NCBI RefSeq assembly: GCF_001856685.1
Contig: NZ_CP017812.1
Location: 1,364,001-1,428,000, forward strand
DNA length: 64,000 nt
Reading direction: 5' to 3'
Origin: Boudabousia tangfeifanii
GTDB lineage: Bacteria; Actinomycetota; Actinomycetes; Actinomycetales; Actinomycetaceae
Shown: positions 45,385 through 55,113 of the stretch, one piece after another
Layout of the letters: the number at the start of each line of letters is the position of its first letter
How positions within the stretch are numbered: position 1 is the stretch's first letter
The notes under the pieces: generated by a model
What the model saw: only the letters and a program-made list of their open reading frames with translations
What the model was told of the DNA's origin: nothing
Database searches by the model: none
Program-made: the position numbers and the translations under genes

Positions 45385-45891
45385 CTAATTATCTGAAATT
45401 TGGGTGAACCAAAGTTTTTCTTTCTCGGTGACTTGGGCAATTTGTCCTTGCCGACCAGCGGTGGTGGGGGCAAAACCTGTCGAGTTAAAGAATCTTTGGC
45501 GCGGACTATCATTGGTGGAAATAAATACTCCGAGCCGTTGACTGTTGAGTTTGGCATGGTCCACTACTGCTTGTAGTAGTCGTGAGCCGTGACCTTTGCG
45601 CTGCTCCGCTTGGGTGATATAGAACGATACCACCAGCGCGTCACCGTCATTTTCGCTAAAGGCAGCATAGCCAACCACCTGATTATCGGCGGTCGCGACT
45701 AGCAAGGTTTCCCCATCTGGTGAGGCCATGGCAGCTTCCCAACTACCAGCGATCGTGGCCTCAGAGGGTAACTGTGAAAAGTCACTTAGACCGAGGGCGG
45801 TGAGTCTGGCCTGTAGGTCCTCACGAGTTAATTCCGCAATAGCTTCAACATCTTTGGGACGCGCAAGACGAGCCGCGTTCTTACTACTCAT
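45385..45891 (-). CDS. GNAT-family N-acetyltransferase
   Basis: A 168-residue acetyltransferase. After a variable N-terminal half come VVGYAAFSENDGDALVVSFY (beta strands 2-4 region) and the acetyl-CoA-binding motif QRKGHGSRLLQAVVDHA (about residues 111-127). The late NDSPRQRFFNSTGF matches the family C-terminal N-x-A-x-x-FY-x-x-x-GF pattern. Substrate unknown. It overlaps the dapB end by 8 bases and precedes dapA by 44, so it is an in-operon insertion between two lysine-pathway genes. Confidence 0.88.
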   Translation of the reverse strand: MSSKNAARLARPKDVEAIAELTREDLQARLTALGLSDFSQLPSEATIAGSWEAAMASPDGETLLVATADNQVVGYAAFSENDGDALVVSFYITQAEQRKGHGSRLLQAVVDHAKLNSQRLGVFISTNDSPRQRFFNSTGFAPTTAGRQGQIAQVTEKEKLWFTQISDN

Positions 45892-46630
45892 TCGGCAAAT
45901 CCATCACGGTGTCGAGCCCAATGTGCAGGCCTGTCGAGAGACGGTGAATATTGCGGGCAGCAAGCACTACGCCAGGCATATAGCACGCCCGATCTGTGGT
46001 GTCAGTGCGCACGATCAAGGTTTCACCGGCGTTACCAAAAATGATTTCTTCGCTGGCCATATAGCCGCGGGCACGTACCGCGTGAACGTGTACGCCGTGC
46101 AGTTTGGCGCCGCGGGCTCCGTCTTCGTCATATTCGGTGGCATCTGGTGAGTCACCTAATCCAGCCTCTTTTCGCGCCTCGGAAATCACTTGTGCCGTGT
46201 GGGCCGCGGTTCCCGAGGGGGCATCGAGTTTGTCTGGGTGGTGCATTTCGATTACTTCGGCGGACTCGAAGTAGCGGGCGGCCTCGGCAGCAAAACGCAT
46301 GGCCAAAACGGCGCTAATTGCAAAGTTGGGGACGATTAGGGCGCGAGTCTTTTCAAGTGCGGGGAGGACAAACTTGGTGTCAGCTTCGCTCCAACCCGAA
46401 GTTCCCACAATGACGTCACAGCCGGCCATGGCACAGGCTAGAACATGCGCTTGGCTTACTTGCGGGTTGGTGAAGTCGATGGCGACCTCGGCCCCGTTAA
46501 GGGTTTCTGCGGTGAGATCATCATTGCGATCTAGTTCGGCCACGAGTTCGAGGTCGTCTGCGGCGTTAACGGCGCGAACAACTTGGGAGCCCATGCGACC
46601 TTCGGCTCCGATAACAGCAATCTTTTTCAT
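45884..46630 (-). CDS. dapB: DapB, 4-hydroxy-tetrahydrodipicolinate reductase
   Basis: Reduces the DapA product using NAD(P)H. The dinucleotide-binding motif VIGAEGRMGSQVVRAV lies at residues 5-20, DFTNPQVSQAHV and VGTSGW follow, and the catalytic segment EMHHPDKLDAPSGTA lies near 135-149. Length (248) matches actinobacterial DapB. The ATG follows AAAGGAAACC. It overlaps the GNAT gene and follows the M16 peptidase gene by 31 bases. Confidence 0.97.
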   Translation of the reverse strand: MKKIAVIGAEGRMGSQVVRAVNAADDLELVAELDRNDDLTAETLNGAEVAIDFTNPQVSQAHVLACAMAGCDVIVGTSGWSEADTKFVLPALEKTRALIVPNFAISAVLAMRFAAEAARYFESAEVIEMHHPDKLDAPSGTAAHTAQVISEARKEAGLGDSPDATEYDEDGARGAKLHGVHVHAVRARGYMASEEIIFGNAGETLIVRTDTTDRACYMPGVVLAARNIHRLSTGLHIGLDTVMDLPNE

Positions 46631-46661
46631 TCTGGTTTCCTTTTCTGGCGTTTTCTTAAGC

Positions 46662-48014
46662 TTAGTCGGCGATTGGTTGAGAGCTAACGGTAGCCACGAG
46701 CCGTGGCCTAGCGTATAGCTCGGCAGCTAGATCTTTCACCCCATCGACGGTGACTTGGCTGATTCTCTCGAGTTGATCGCTTAGTCGTTCTAGGTGTCCC
46801 AGGGAAACTTCGGAGCGTCCAAGTCGGTACATGCGGGCGTAGTTGTCTTCCATGCCGAGGGCGAGCGCTCCACGGGATTGGCCGACGATACGATCGATTT
46901 CTTCTTGGGTGGGGCCTTCAGTGGCGAGCTTTTCCCATTCTTGCAGCATAAGTGTTTCGACACTGCCCAGGTTTTCTGCCTTGGTTCCGGCATACATGCC
47001 GAAGCTGCCGGCCTCAGTGTAGGAGTGGTCAAAAGCGAAAGTGGTGTATGCCAAACCGCGCTTTTCCCGGATTTCTTGGAACAGTCGCGAGGACATGCCT
47101 GAGCCGAGGATGGACGCGAGCACCATCATGGTGGGTTTACGTTCATCGGCGAGGGCCAAAGAGCGGGTGCCGACCGCGATTTGGGCCTGTTCCACGGTTT
47201 TGGTGAAGTGGTCGCGGGCGGCGACTAGGTCAGGGATGGCTCCGACTGGGCGTGGTGGGTTGGGAGCGACGAGGCTGGTGGTATCCCAGCCACCCTTAGC
47301 AAGAGCCTCCCCTACTAGTTTGACTAGTTGTTCGTGTTCGACTGCGCCAGCGACTGACACGATTAGGTTCGGGGACTGGTAGGTACGCTGGTAGTGTTCC
47401 CAGATGGCCTCGCGGGTTACCGCGTTTACGGTGTCTTTAGTGCCACCAACTGGTCGCGCCAAAGGCGAGCCAGCATAGGCAATTGCCGAATATCGCTCGA
47501 AAAGGATATCGGTCGGATCATCTTCTGCCGCAGCAAGTTCTTCTAAAATAACGCCACGTTCGAGTTTCATCTGGTCTGCATCGAGGATCGAGGAGGTGAC
47601 CTGATCGATCAGAATTTCGATGGCCATAGGAAGATCCTCGGCCAGCACGCGCGCATGATAGTTGGTGTAGTCCTTGGAAGTGGCGGCGTTAGTTTGTCCT
47701 CCAACTTGGTCAAAGGCGCTAGCAATTTGAAGGGCCGTGCGAGTTTTGGTTCCTTTAAAAAGCAGGTGCTCCAAGAAGTGAGTGGAACCGTAATGCCCAT
47801 CGGTTTCGTCACGCGAACCGACTGGAAGCCAAAGCCCGATTGCAACCGATCGGGTAGCGGGAACTTGTTGACTAATGACTCGCACGCCTCCGGGGAGGAC
47901 TGAACGAGTAATAGTCGAACCGTCCTCGTCCAACTGCACAAAGGCGGCAGGGTCGTTGGCGGGTAGTGCGGGTAAATCGATGAAATGAGTTTGCTTGCTA
48001 GTCACCCTGTTCAT
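46662..48014 (-). CDS. M16-family zinc metallopeptidase (mitochondrial processing peptidase-like)
   Basis: A pitrilysin-fold zinc peptidase. The inverted zinc motif HFLEH (with GSTHFLEHLLFKGT) lies near residue 80 and the distal ligand Glu in RGVILEELAAAEDDP near 155. A second, inactive-like half has the REKRGLAYTTFAF region. Length (450) matches the single-chain actinobacterial proteins often encoded near pnp and dapB. No signal peptide is visible, so it is probably cytoplasmic. Its substrate is unknown. It diverges from rbfA. Confidence 0.92.
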   Translation of the reverse strand: MNRVTSKQTHFIDLPALPANDPAAFVQLDEDGSTITRSVLPGGVRVISQQVPATRSVAIGLWLPVGSRDETDGHYGSTHFLEHLLFKGTKTRTALQIASAFDQVGGQTNAATSKDYTNYHARVLAEDLPMAIEILIDQVTSSILDADQMKLERGVILEELAAAEDDPTDILFERYSAIAYAGSPLARPVGGTKDTVNAVTREAIWEHYQRTYQSPNLIVSVAGAVEHEQLVKLVGEALAKGGWDTTSLVAPNPPRPVGAIPDLVAARDHFTKTVEQAQIAVGTRSLALADERKPTMMVLASILGSGMSSRLFQEIREKRGLAYTTFAFDHSYTEAGSFGMYAGTKAENLGSVETLMLQEWEKLATEGPTQEEIDRIVGQSRGALALGMEDNYARMYRLGRSEVSLGHLERLSDQLERISQVTVDGVKDLAAELYARPRLVATVSSQPIAD

Positions 48015-48078
48015 GTTACCCGATTGTTTTGTCCCTGCGTGAACGATAAACTGAGAGCCTTAAACCTAAGGAGGAATC

Positions 48079-48561
48079 ATGGCTGACGCTGCCCGCGCTC
48101 GTAAAGTAGCTGATCGAATTCAGCAGACTGTGGCCCAAATGCTAGAACGACGAATTAAGGATCCACGTCTTGGTTTCGTGACGATTACTGATGTTCGTGT
48201 CACTGGCGATCTGCAGAATGCCACCATTTTCTACACTGTTTTTGGCGATGAAAAAGCCCGTAAGGATAGTGCCGCTGCTTTGGCTTCAGCTAAGGGCATG
48301 ATTCGTTCCCAGGTGGGAAAGGCACTTGGCATTCGCCTCACTCCCCACTTGGAATTCCAGCTGGATGCCCTGCCTGAAACTGCCGCTTCGCTAGAGGAAA
48401 AATTGGCTCAGGCTAAGGCACATGATGAACAGGTAGCGGCTTTGGCTGCCGAGGCCCAGCCAGCAGGTGAAGCTAATCCGTATCGTTCTGCTCTTTCGGA
48501 AGACGGAGTAGACGAAGACGAGCTAGTTGGTTTCCAGGGTTTCGATGACGACGAACTCTAA
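48079..48561 (+). CDS. rbfA: RbfA, 30S ribosome-binding factor
   Basis: Binds the immature 30S subunit and helps 16S 5'-end processing. The KH-like domain shows [21 protein letters not shown] (two adjoining blocks), [21 protein letters not shown] and a C-terminal [11 protein letters not shown] 30-residue acidic tail follows. The ATG has a strong AAGGAGGAATC site. Its 3' end overlaps truB by 17 bases. It heads a plus-strand unit with truB and ribF, a common translation-gene order. Confidence 0.95.
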   Translation: MADAARARKVADRIQQTVAQMLERRIKDPRLGFVTITDVRVTGDLQNATIFYTVFGDEKARKDSAAALASAKGMIRSQVGKALGIRLTPHLEFQLDALPETAASLEEKLAQAKAHDEQVAALAAEAQPAGEANPYRSALSEDGVDEDELVGFQGFDDDEL

Positions 48562-49576
48562 GCCTTCACGTCGGTCACGTCGAGGACGCACTGAACGCCC
48601 ACCGCGACCACCCCGCCCAGCCGGTTTCGATTTACCGCGGGCAAAGGTTAGCGCCAAAGACGGTCTTTTGATCGTTGATAAACCCTTGGGGTTTTCCTCG
48701 CATGACGTAGTGGGGATGGTGCGCCGTTTGGCCGCTACCAAAAAGGTGGGACATGCGGGCACGCTCGATCCGCAAGCTTCTGGGGTGCTAGTCATTGGGA
48801 TTGGCAAGGCCACGAAACTTCTGACCTATCTGGTGGGTAAGGATAAGAGCTATCGCGCAACCATCCGCTTGGGGCAGAGCACTGAAACTGACGATGCGGC
48901 GGGAGAGTTGCTTCAGACTTGGGATGCGAGGCACCTAAGCTCAATCGAAATCGATCAAGCTTTGGCCACCTTTAAGGGTGAAATTATGCAAGTCCCGACC
49001 AAGGTCAGTGCCATTAAAATAGATGGCAAGCGCGCCTACCAAATGGCTCGCGACGGCGAGGAGGTCAAACTAGCAGCACGGCCAGTAACTATTTCGCAAA
49101 TCCGTCGAGTCAGCAGCTTGCGCCGCCAAAGTGGTCCCAACAATGAAACCTTATGGGATTTTGACGTCGTAGTGGATTGCAGTTCTGGCACTTATATTCG
49201 GGCGATCGCTCGTGATCTTGGTGAAGCTTTGGGCATGGGCGGTCATTTAGTGGCTTTGCGTCGTACCCGGGTGGGTAGCTACGACCTGTCTCAGGCTCAG
49301 ACGGTGTTACAGTTGGGCTCACAAATCGCCCTCGATAATGAAGCTGAGCAACCACAGGGTTTGTCTGTCATTGATTTGGCTACAGTTTGTCAGCAGAACT
49401 TCCCGGTTCGGATAGTGACTCCACTAGAAGCAAAGGCCCTAAGCTACGGCCAGTTTTTGCCAGCGCATGAGACTGGGGAGATTTATGCCGAGTTAACTGC
49501 GGACCATACCGTGGTAGCGTTGACAAAGAATCAGGGCAAAAAAGCGCGACCAGTTTATGTGTTAGCTCCAGCCTAG
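48545..49576 (+). CDS. truB: TruB, tRNA pseudouridine-55 synthase
   Basis: Makes pseudouridine 55 in the T loop of tRNAs. [17 protein letters not shown] and the catalytic [14 protein letters not shown] (nucleophile Asp) lie near residues 40-85, and [18 protein letters not shown] follows. An N-terminal basic stretch ([17 protein letters not shown]) of about 30 residues is an extension. A frame-open ATG at 48527 exists, but the ATG at 48545 has AGGG 6 bases upstream and is preferred (343 residues). It overlaps rbfA by 17 bases. Confidence 0.95.
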   Translation: MTTNSKPSRRSRRGRTERPPRPPRPAGFDLPRAKVSAKDGLLIVDKPLGFSSHDVVGMVRRLAATKKVGHAGTLDPQASGVLVIGIGKATKLLTYLVGKDKSYRATIRLGQSTETDDAAGELLQTWDARHLSSIEIDQALATFKGEIMQVPTKVSAIKIDGKRAYQMARDGEEVKLAARPVTISQIRRVSSLRRQSGPNNETLWDFDVVVDCSSGTYIRAIARDLGEALGMGGHLVALRRTRVGSYDLSQAQTVLQLGSQIALDNEAEQPQGLSVIDLATVCQQNFPVRIVTPLEAKALSYGQFLPAHETGEIYAELTADHTVVALTKNQGKKARPVYVLAPA

Positions 49577-49606
49577 TGAGCTGACTTTAGAAGGAATAGT
49601 AGAGTA

Positions 49607-50596
49607 ATGCAGATTGCTAAGGAGTTATCACAGCTCCCCTCGGGGCTTGCTTGCGTGACCACCATCGGCATCTTCGATGGGGTTCATCGTGGGCACCAAG
49701 AACTGATTAACCAAGTGGTTTCTTTGGCGAAAAAGTACCAGGTGCAGGCATGGGCGGTAACTTTCGATCCGCATCCGGCGGTTTTGCATGCGCCCGAAAA
49801 GTACATCCGGCTAATTACCCCGATTTCTGACCGGTTAAATGCCTTGGCGGCGATGGGCCTCGATGGGGTCTTGGTTGCTCCATATACTTGGGACTTGGCA
49901 GCCCTAACCCCTCGGGAGTTTGTTTCGCAGTATTTTGTTTCGGCTCTTGGAGTCAAAGCTGTGGTCGTTGGCAGTGATGTCCGTTTTGGTAAGGACAATG
50001 CAGGCGATTTAACGACTTTGCGCGAGTTGGGCCAGGAGTTTGGTTTTGAAGTCGTGGTCGTTGATGAACAGCAACACGATGATGGTCGCCGTTTCTCTTC
50101 CACTTGGGTGCGTCAAGCACTGGCTACCGGTCAGGTGTCTGAGGTGGCTGAGGTTTTGGGGCACTATCACCGCGTTCGTGGTCAGGTAGTTCATGGCGCT
50201 AAACGAGGGCGCGAATTGGGGTTCCCCACCGCCAATTTGGATGCCGAAACCCTAGGTGAGGTTCCCGCTGATGGAGTTTATGCTGGGTGGTTGATTAGAG
50301 CCATTCCAGGTACCAATGCCGAGGAACGACTGGCAGTTGCCATTTCGGTGGGCACGAACCCACAGTTTGAGGGACAAAAACGCACAATTGAGGCACATGT
50401 TTTGGGTCGCTCAGACCTCAATCTATATGGCCAAGAGGTGGCAGTAGATTTTGTGAAGCGAATCCGGCCCATGTGGAAATTTGATTCCTTGGAACAACTC
50501 TTAGCTCAAATGGATGAAGATTTGCGGCAAACTGCTTGCACTTTAGGAGTTCCGGTAGCCGAACGAATTGACCCGAAAGCAGTCACCGCCAAATGA
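49607..50596 (+). CDS. ribF: RibF, bifunctional riboflavin kinase / FAD synthetase
   Basis: Converts riboflavin to FMN and then FAD. The N-terminal adenylyltransferase domain has TIGIFDGVHRGHQELI (HxGH-like motif, residues about 21-36), TFDPHPAVL and the SSTWVRQAL segment. The C-terminal kinase domain starts with GQVVHGAKRGRELGFPTANL. Length (329) is standard. It follows truB by 30 bases with GAAGGAATAG upstream and is followed by rpsO. Confidence 0.96.
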   Translation: MQIAKELSQLPSGLACVTTIGIFDGVHRGHQELINQVVSLAKKYQVQAWAVTFDPHPAVLHAPEKYIRLITPISDRLNALAAMGLDGVLVAPYTWDLAALTPREFVSQYFVSALGVKAVVVGSDVRFGKDNAGDLTTLRELGQEFGFEVVVVDEQQHDDGRRFSSTWVRQALATGQVSEVAEVLGHYHRVRGQVVHGAKRGRELGFPTANLDAETLGEVPADGVYAGWLIRAIPGTNAEERLAVAISVGTNPQFEGQKRTIEAHVLGRSDLNLYGQEVAVDFVKRIRPMWKFDSLEQLLAQMDEDLRQTACTLGVPVAERIDPKAVTAK

Positions 50597-50676
50597 TTTT
50601 GGTGGGCTGTTTCACCCTACTAACCACCCAGCTATTTACCTTGGCGTGATAGCATTACAGATGCCGTTAGATCGGC

Positions 50677-50720
50677 CACGGATGAATCATGCGCAGAAGA
50701 ACCTGCTCTGCCGCTCCGTG
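50677..50720 (+). promoter_or_regulatory. Structured rpsO leader, possible S15 autoregulatory element
   Basis: CACGGA (50677-50682) and TCCGTG (50715-50720) close a stem containing GCAG and CTGC arms, ending 24 bases before the rpsO GTG. Ribosomal protein S15 represses its own mRNA through leader structures in several phyla; this is a candidate only. Confidence 0.35.
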
Positions 50721-50744
50721 CAACGAAAATAAAAGGAGAATCCT

Positions 50745-51014
50745 GTGCCACTAAGCAAGGACGTTAAAGAACAGATTATCGCTGAATACGCAACCCACCC
50801 AGGTGACACTGGTTCGCCTGAGGTCCAGATTGCACTACTAACTCAGCGCATCAAGGATCTAACTGAACACTTCAAGACCCACAAGCACGATCACCACTCT
50901 CGTCGTGGTTTGATGCTTTTGGTTGGTCACCGTAAGCGTTTGCTCGGTTACCTCAAGGACATTGACATTGAACGCTACCGTGCGCTCATTGCTCGCCTCG
51001 GTATCCGCGGCTGA
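50745..51014 (+). CDS. rpsO: Ribosomal protein S15
   Basis: A small-subunit protein binding helices of the 16S central domain. The 89 residues show the whole family pattern: [35 protein letters not shown] and [16 protein letters not shown]. It starts with GTG after AAAAGGAGAA. It lies between ribF and pnp, the classic order. Codon use is strongly biased, as expected for a highly expressed gene. Confidence 0.99.
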   Translation: MPLSKDVKEQIIAEYATHPGDTGSPEVQIALLTQRIKDLTEHFKTHKHDHHSRRGLMLLVGHRKRLLGYLKDIDIERYRALIARLGIRG

Positions 51015-51023
51015 TTAAACTTT

Positions 51024-51060
51024 TTCCGGCTCGAATCTATTGTTTAGGTTCGAGCCGGAA
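51024..51060 (+). terminator. Hairpin after rpsO
   Basis: A 12-bp perfect core (51024-51035 with 51049-51060: TTCCGGCTCGAA and its complement) extends inward by four more pairs including one G-T around a TTGTT loop. No T-tract follows, so it may attenuate or process the rpsO-pnp transcript rather than end it. Confidence 0.6.
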
Positions 51061-51100
51061 CCGTATGGTCAGACGGGATCTTCGGATCACTGACCTCGGC

Positions 51101-51136
51101 TAGTCCCCGACCGAAACTAGTTTCGGGCCCAGACTA
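51101..51136 (+). promoter_or_regulatory. Nested palindrome in the pnp leader
   Basis: CCGAAACTAGTTTCGG (51111-51126) is a perfect 16-base palindrome, enclosed by TAGTC (51101-51105) and GACTA (51132-51136). It lies in the 293-base rpsO-pnp gap. PNPase mRNAs are autoregulated through leader hairpins in other bacteria, so such a role is a reasonable inference. Confidence 0.4.
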
Positions 51137-51307
51137 CGCAGAGTTTGGCGTTTGGTTTCCAAGCACAAACCCCGGTTTGCTTCCCGGCTGCACTCGCAGA
51201 ATCAAGCAACGAAGTTACGGGTCTTACCCCTTAAAGGTGAAGACACACGGTTGACACCTGGTATTTCCCGAGATGTTTGTGAATGAAGAAGAAAAGGAGG
51301 GTTCCCT

Positions 51308-53686
51308 TTGTCGGTTCCCGAAATTGTTGCCGCTGAGGCCGTGATTGATAACGGTCGCTTTGGTACTCGCACTGTGCGATTTGAAACGGGCCTTTTGGCT
51401 CGCCAGGCAGCCGGTTCGGCTGTTGCTTATCTTGATGATGAGACCATGATCCTCTCCGCTACCACTGTTGGTAAGCACCCTAAGGATCAGTTCGACTTTT
51501 TCCCATTGACTGTCGATGTGGAAGAACGTCAGTACGCTGCAGGTAAGATTCCTGCTTCGTTCTTCCGCCGTGAAGGCCGTCCATCTACCGAAGCCATTTT
51601 GGCTTGCCGTTTGATGGACCGCCCGTTGCGCCCTTCCTTCGTTAAGGGTTTGCGTAACGAAGTTCAGGTTGTGGCCACCGTAATGTCCATCCACCCAGAT
51701 GACGCTTACGATGTTTTGGCTATCAACGCTGCCTCCATGTCTACCCAGCTTGCTGGCCTACCTTTCTCCGGCCCAATCGGTGGTACCCGCCTCGCTTTGA
51801 TCGATGATCAGTGGGTGGCTTTCCCCCGCTACTCGGACATGGAAAAGGCTGTCTTCACCATGGTGGTTGCTGGTCGCGCAGTTAAGCGCAGCGACGGCTC
51901 TGATGATATTGCCATCATGATGGTGGAAGCTGAAGCTACCGAAAACGCTTGGGACTTGATTGCCCAGGGCGCTACCAAGCCAACTGAAGAAACTGTGGCT
52001 GAAGGTTTGGAAGCTGCTAAGCCTTTCATCCGCGTTTTGATTGACGCTCAGCAGCATGTGGCCGATCAGGCTGCTAAGCCAACTGCTGAGTTCCCATTGT
52101 TCCCTGATTACGCTCCAGAGCACCTCGAAGCAATCAAGGAATTGGTTGCTGATGATTTGGCTCAGGCCATCACCATCGTTGAGAAGCTTCCTCGCGAAAC
52201 CAAGTTGGACGAAATCCGCGACAACGCGATCGCCAAGTTGCTCGAAGCTGAAACTTTCCCAGAGGAAGAAGAAAAGGACCTCAAGGCTGCTTTCAAGTCC
52301 TTGACCAAGTCTATGGTTCGTAACCGCACTTTGACCGAGGGTGTCCGTATGGATGGCCGTGGCTTGCGCGATATCCGTTCCTTGTCTGCCGAGGTCGAAA
52401 TCGTGCCTCGCGTTCACGGTTCTGCTTTGTTCCAGCGTGGCGAAACCCAGATTTTGGGTGTTACCACCTTGAACATGTTGCGTCTCGAACAGCAGTTGGA
52501 TGGCTTGTCCCCGATTGATTCGAAGCGCTACATGCACCACTACAACTTCCCGCCTTACTCGACTGGTGAAACCGGCCGTGTGGGTTCGCCTAAGCGTCGC
52601 GAAATCGGTCACGGTGCTTTGGCTGAACGTGCTTTGGTGCCAGTGTTGCCTGCTCGTGAAGACTTCCCTTACGCTATCCGTCAGGTTTCGGAAGCACTTG
52701 GCTCCAATGGTTCTACCTCCATGGGTTCGGTTTGTGCTTCGACCCTATCCTTGCTCAACGCTGGCGTGCCTTTGCGTGACAAGGTTGCTGGTATTGCTAT
52801 GGGCCTCATGTCTGACGAAGTTGATGGCGAAACCCGCTACGTAGCTTTGACTGACATTTTGGGTGCTGAAGATGGCTTCGGCGACATGGACTTCAAGGTT
52901 GCTGGTACTCGTGAATTCGTTACCGCCATCCAGTTGGACACCAAGTTGGACGGTATCCCGTCTGATGTTCTAAAGGCTGCTTTGGGTCAGGCTCGCGATG
53001 CTCGCTTCACCATCCTCGATGTGATGAACCAGGCCATTAGCGAACCAGACGAAATGGCTCCAACTGCACCTCGCATCATCACCGTGCAGGTACCTGTTGA
53101 CAAGATTGGTGAAGTCATTGGTCCAAAGGGCAAGATGATTAACCAGATCCAGGAAGACACTGGTGCGGAACTAACCATCGAAGATGACGGCACTGTCTTC
53201 ATTGGCGCCACCGATGGCCCAAGCGCAGAAGCCGCTCGCAACATGGTTAACGCCATTGCTAACCCCCAGATGCCTGAAGTGGGTGAACGTTTCGTTGGTA
53301 CCGTCGTTAAGACCACTACCTTCGGCGCTTTCGTTTCCCTCACCCCAGGCAAGGACGGCTTGCTCCACATTTCGCAGATTCGTCGCCTAGTTGGCGGCAA
53401 GCGCGTGGAAAACGTGGAAGATGTAGTCCAGGTGGGTCAGCAGATTCAGGTCGAGATTGCTGAAATCGATCAGCGCGGCAAGCTTTCCTTGCACGCCGTA
53501 GTGACCGATGAAGACGGCAATGAGATCGAAGATGACACTCCGGCACGCGAAGAGCGTGAAGAGCGTCCTCGTCGTGAACGTCGTGACCGTGGCGAAAAGG
53601 GCGATCGTGAAGAACGTCCTCGTCGTGAACGTCGCGAACGTCGTCCTCGCACTCGCACCCGCAAGACGGAAAACAACGAAGACTGA
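51308..53686 (+). CDS. pnp: Polynucleotide phosphorylase (PNPase)
   Basis: A phosphorolytic 3'-5' exoribonuclease that acts as a trimer in mRNA decay. Two RNase PH domains (about residues 15-240 and 335-575, the second with [16 protein letters not shown]), a KH domain ([16 protein letters not shown] near 605) and an S1 domain ([15 protein letters not shown] near 670) are in normal order. The last 45 residues are an Arg/Glu-rich tail (repeated [10 protein letters not shown]). It starts with TTG, fixed by AAAAGGAGG 7 bases upstream. Codon use is very biased, leaving long antisense open frames that are not genes. Confidence 0.98.
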   Translation: MSVPEIVAAEAVIDNGRFGTRTVRFETGLLARQAAGSAVAYLDDETMILSATTVGKHPKDQFDFFPLTVDVEERQYAAGKIPASFFRREGRPSTEAILACRLMDRPLRPSFVKGLRNEVQVVATVMSIHPDDAYDVLAINAASMSTQLAGLPFSGPIGGTRLALIDDQWVAFPRYSDMEKAVFTMVVAGRAVKRSDGSDDIAIMMVEAEATENAWDLIAQGATKPTEETVAEGLEAAKPFIRVLIDAQQHVADQAAKPTAEFPLFPDYAPEHLEAIKELVADDLAQAITIVEKLPRETKLDEIRDNAIAKLLEAETFPEEEEKDLKAAFKSLTKSMVRNRTLTEGVRMDGRGLRDIRSLSAEVEIVPRVHGSALFQRGETQILGVTTLNMLRLEQQLDGLSPIDSKRYMHHYNFPPYSTGETGRVGSPKRREIGHGALAERALVPVLPAREDFPYAIRQVSEALGSNGSTSMGSVCASTLSLLNAGVPLRDKVAGIAMGLMSDEVDGETRYVALTDILGAEDGFGDMDFKVAGTREFVTAIQLDTKLDGIPSDVLKAALGQARDARFTILDVMNQAISEPDEMAPTAPRIITVQVPVDKIGEVIGPKGKMINQIQEDTGAELTIEDDGTVFIGATDGPSAEAARNMVNAIANPQMPEVGERFVGTVVKTTTFGAFVSLTPGKDGLLHISQIRRLVGGKRVENVEDVVQVGQQIQVEIAEIDQRGKLSLHAVVTDEDGNEIEDDTPAREEREERPRRERRDRGEKGDREERPRRERRERRPRTRTRKTENNED

Positions 53687-53700
53687 TTCTAGTTTTCGCT

Positions 53701-53743
53701 AAATAGTTGGGGCCCAAGCATTGCGCTTGGGCCCCAACTATTT
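53701..53743. terminator. Bidirectional terminator between pnp and the lipoprotein gene
   Basis: A perfect 19-bp stem (53701-53719 with 53725-53743) with ATTGC loop includes terminal AAAT/ATTT pairs, giving a T-rich exit on both strands. It lies between convergent genes. Confidence 0.9.
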
Positions 53744-53780
53744 GTTCGCTTTAATACTAGCTATCTTTCCAAACAGCTAA

Positions 53781-54899
53781 TTAGCCGATGTACAAGGCAG
53801 AACGCTGCTCGTCAGTAAAGGGCTCATTTTCAGTTTCCGCCCCAGGAATGTGTGGGTCTACCGGAATTCTGTCGATCCCAACTGGATTGAGGAAAGGCAG
53901 ACGACCAGGAATGGTCTTCTTAAAATCCTTCCCTAACTGTAGTGGCAGAAGTGTACTGAGCTGTTGGTTTTCTAGCTGCCAGTAGAATGAGAATTTATTG
54001 GAGTTGCCGCCGCAATAAACGGGAAACTTCTGTTCATTAGCGGCATTATCAGTCTTAGCCACAGCTTCACATTGTTGCGCGACCAAATAGGTAGGTAGTT
54101 CTTCATCAAAGGGCACTAAACCGTTTGCTTTGCGCCTTTCATCTTTGACCAGATCATCGAGCTTGTAGCCGCCGCTAAACCAACCGAGGGCGACCACGGT
54201 GTACCGATCGGGAGTGTTCAGTGAAAATGGAGCAGATCCACGATAATAAAGGGCTAGTCTGTGATCGATTTTCTGAGATTGCTCCCACCAGTTATTTAAT
54301 CGCTGAGCTTGTACTTTCGCCCAGTCACCTCCAAGAGGTTTGTCGTTACGGAAGAAAACGGTGAAAGAGATTGCCTCCGGCGCGTAGGTGCTAGTCGCTA
54401 GAGAATACTTGGCGCCTTTAGCGTAAGACTTACCCAGTTGGGTCACGACCTCGGCCACCTGCTTAGCGTCGGCTGAGCGCATTTCTATTTTCTCTTGGTA
54501 AAAGTTGAGCTTGGTATGAGGGAAGTCGCGCAAGAACTCTATCCCTTTTTCCCAGACTTCGACCGGCTTTGGGTCCTTATCAAGATAAACGGCTACTTGA
54601 TCTTCTTTCAGCTTCATCTGCAGTGAAGACATTTCCCCTTTCCAATCCAGGGCCGAATACTGGCTGAGGAAATCGTTAAGCACCTGAGGGTCGATTTGGT
54701 TTGAAACTTCAATCTCGGTCGCCACCTTGGTTGCGCCTTCAGGACCGAGGGTACCTCTTGCCTGTCCCGAGATTTCGGGAAAAGCCCGAATCACTTTATT
54801 TACTGCTCTCACCGTGGCACGGTTATGAAGCGTATAACAACCTGAAAGTGAAGTCCCCGCGATCATGAGGATAACTGCCAGAGCTACTGGTTTTTTCAT
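53781..54899 (-). CDS. Unrecognised exported lipoprotein
   Basis: Function not recognised. The N-terminus MKKPVALAVILMIAGTSLSGC is a lipoprotein signal peptide with lipobox LSGC (modified Cys21), so the 352-residue mature chain is anchored outside the membrane. It is rich in charged and aromatic residues (Trp, Tyr, Phe), with no recognisable motif, and has two late cysteines (about residues 290 and 312) that could form a disulfide. The ATG follows AAAGGAAG. The upstream same-strand gene encodes a protein of similar plan, and the two may be distant paralogues. Confidence 0.8.
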   Translation of the reverse strand: MKKPVALAVILMIAGTSLSGCYTLHNRATVRAVNKVIRAFPEISGQARGTLGPEGATKVATEIEVSNQIDPQVLNDFLSQYSALDWKGEMSSLQMKLKEDQVAVYLDKDPKPVEVWEKGIEFLRDFPHTKLNFYQEKIEMRSADAKQVAEVVTQLGKSYAKGAKYSLATSTYAPEAISFTVFFRNDKPLGGDWAKVQAQRLNNWWEQSQKIDHRLALYYRGSAPFSLNTPDRYTVVALGWFSGGYKLDDLVKDERRKANGLVPFDEELPTYLVAQQCEAVAKTDNAANEQKFPVYCGGNSNKFSFYWQLENQQLSTLLPLQLGKDFKKTIPGRLPFLNPVGIDRIPVDPHIPGAETENEPFTDEQRSALYIG

Positions 54900-54985
54900 C
54901 TTTACTTCCTTTAATGAAAATCGAAATGCCTCATGGTCTAATGTTTATCACGTAAGGAACTGACTTTGTTCCTTCGCTTCTCAGT

Positions 54986-55037
54986 GCTCTAGCGCCACAT
55001 CGTTGAGGTATCTCAAGAAGCTCTTACTTGCTAGAGC
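54986..55037 (-). other. Nested hairpins between the two unknown genes
   Basis: GCTCTAGC (54986-54993) pairs with GCTAGAGC (55030-55037), enclosing a TTGAG-GTAT-CTCAA hairpin (55003-55016). A separate AAGGAAC/GTTCCTT hairpin lies at 54954-54974. All are in the 214-base gap between two minus-strand genes. They could be a 3' end structure of the first gene or a leader of the second; no T-tract is seen. Confidence 0.4.
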
Positions 55038-55113
55038 CCTATCAGCTTCGTAAGCTATTTTATCATCTACTAATTTTCGATGATTATGGCCAGACAGATC
55101 TACGCTGCTTTTG

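Noticed and set aside
51137..51240. tRNA-like sequence between rpsO and pnp
   Set aside because: No acceptor stem or T-loop consensus could be assembled from the region.
51758..52612. 284-codon open frame antisense to pnp
   Set aside because: pnp is unmistakable and its extreme codon bias removes antisense stops. The antisense product has no recognisable domain and no ribosome binding site.
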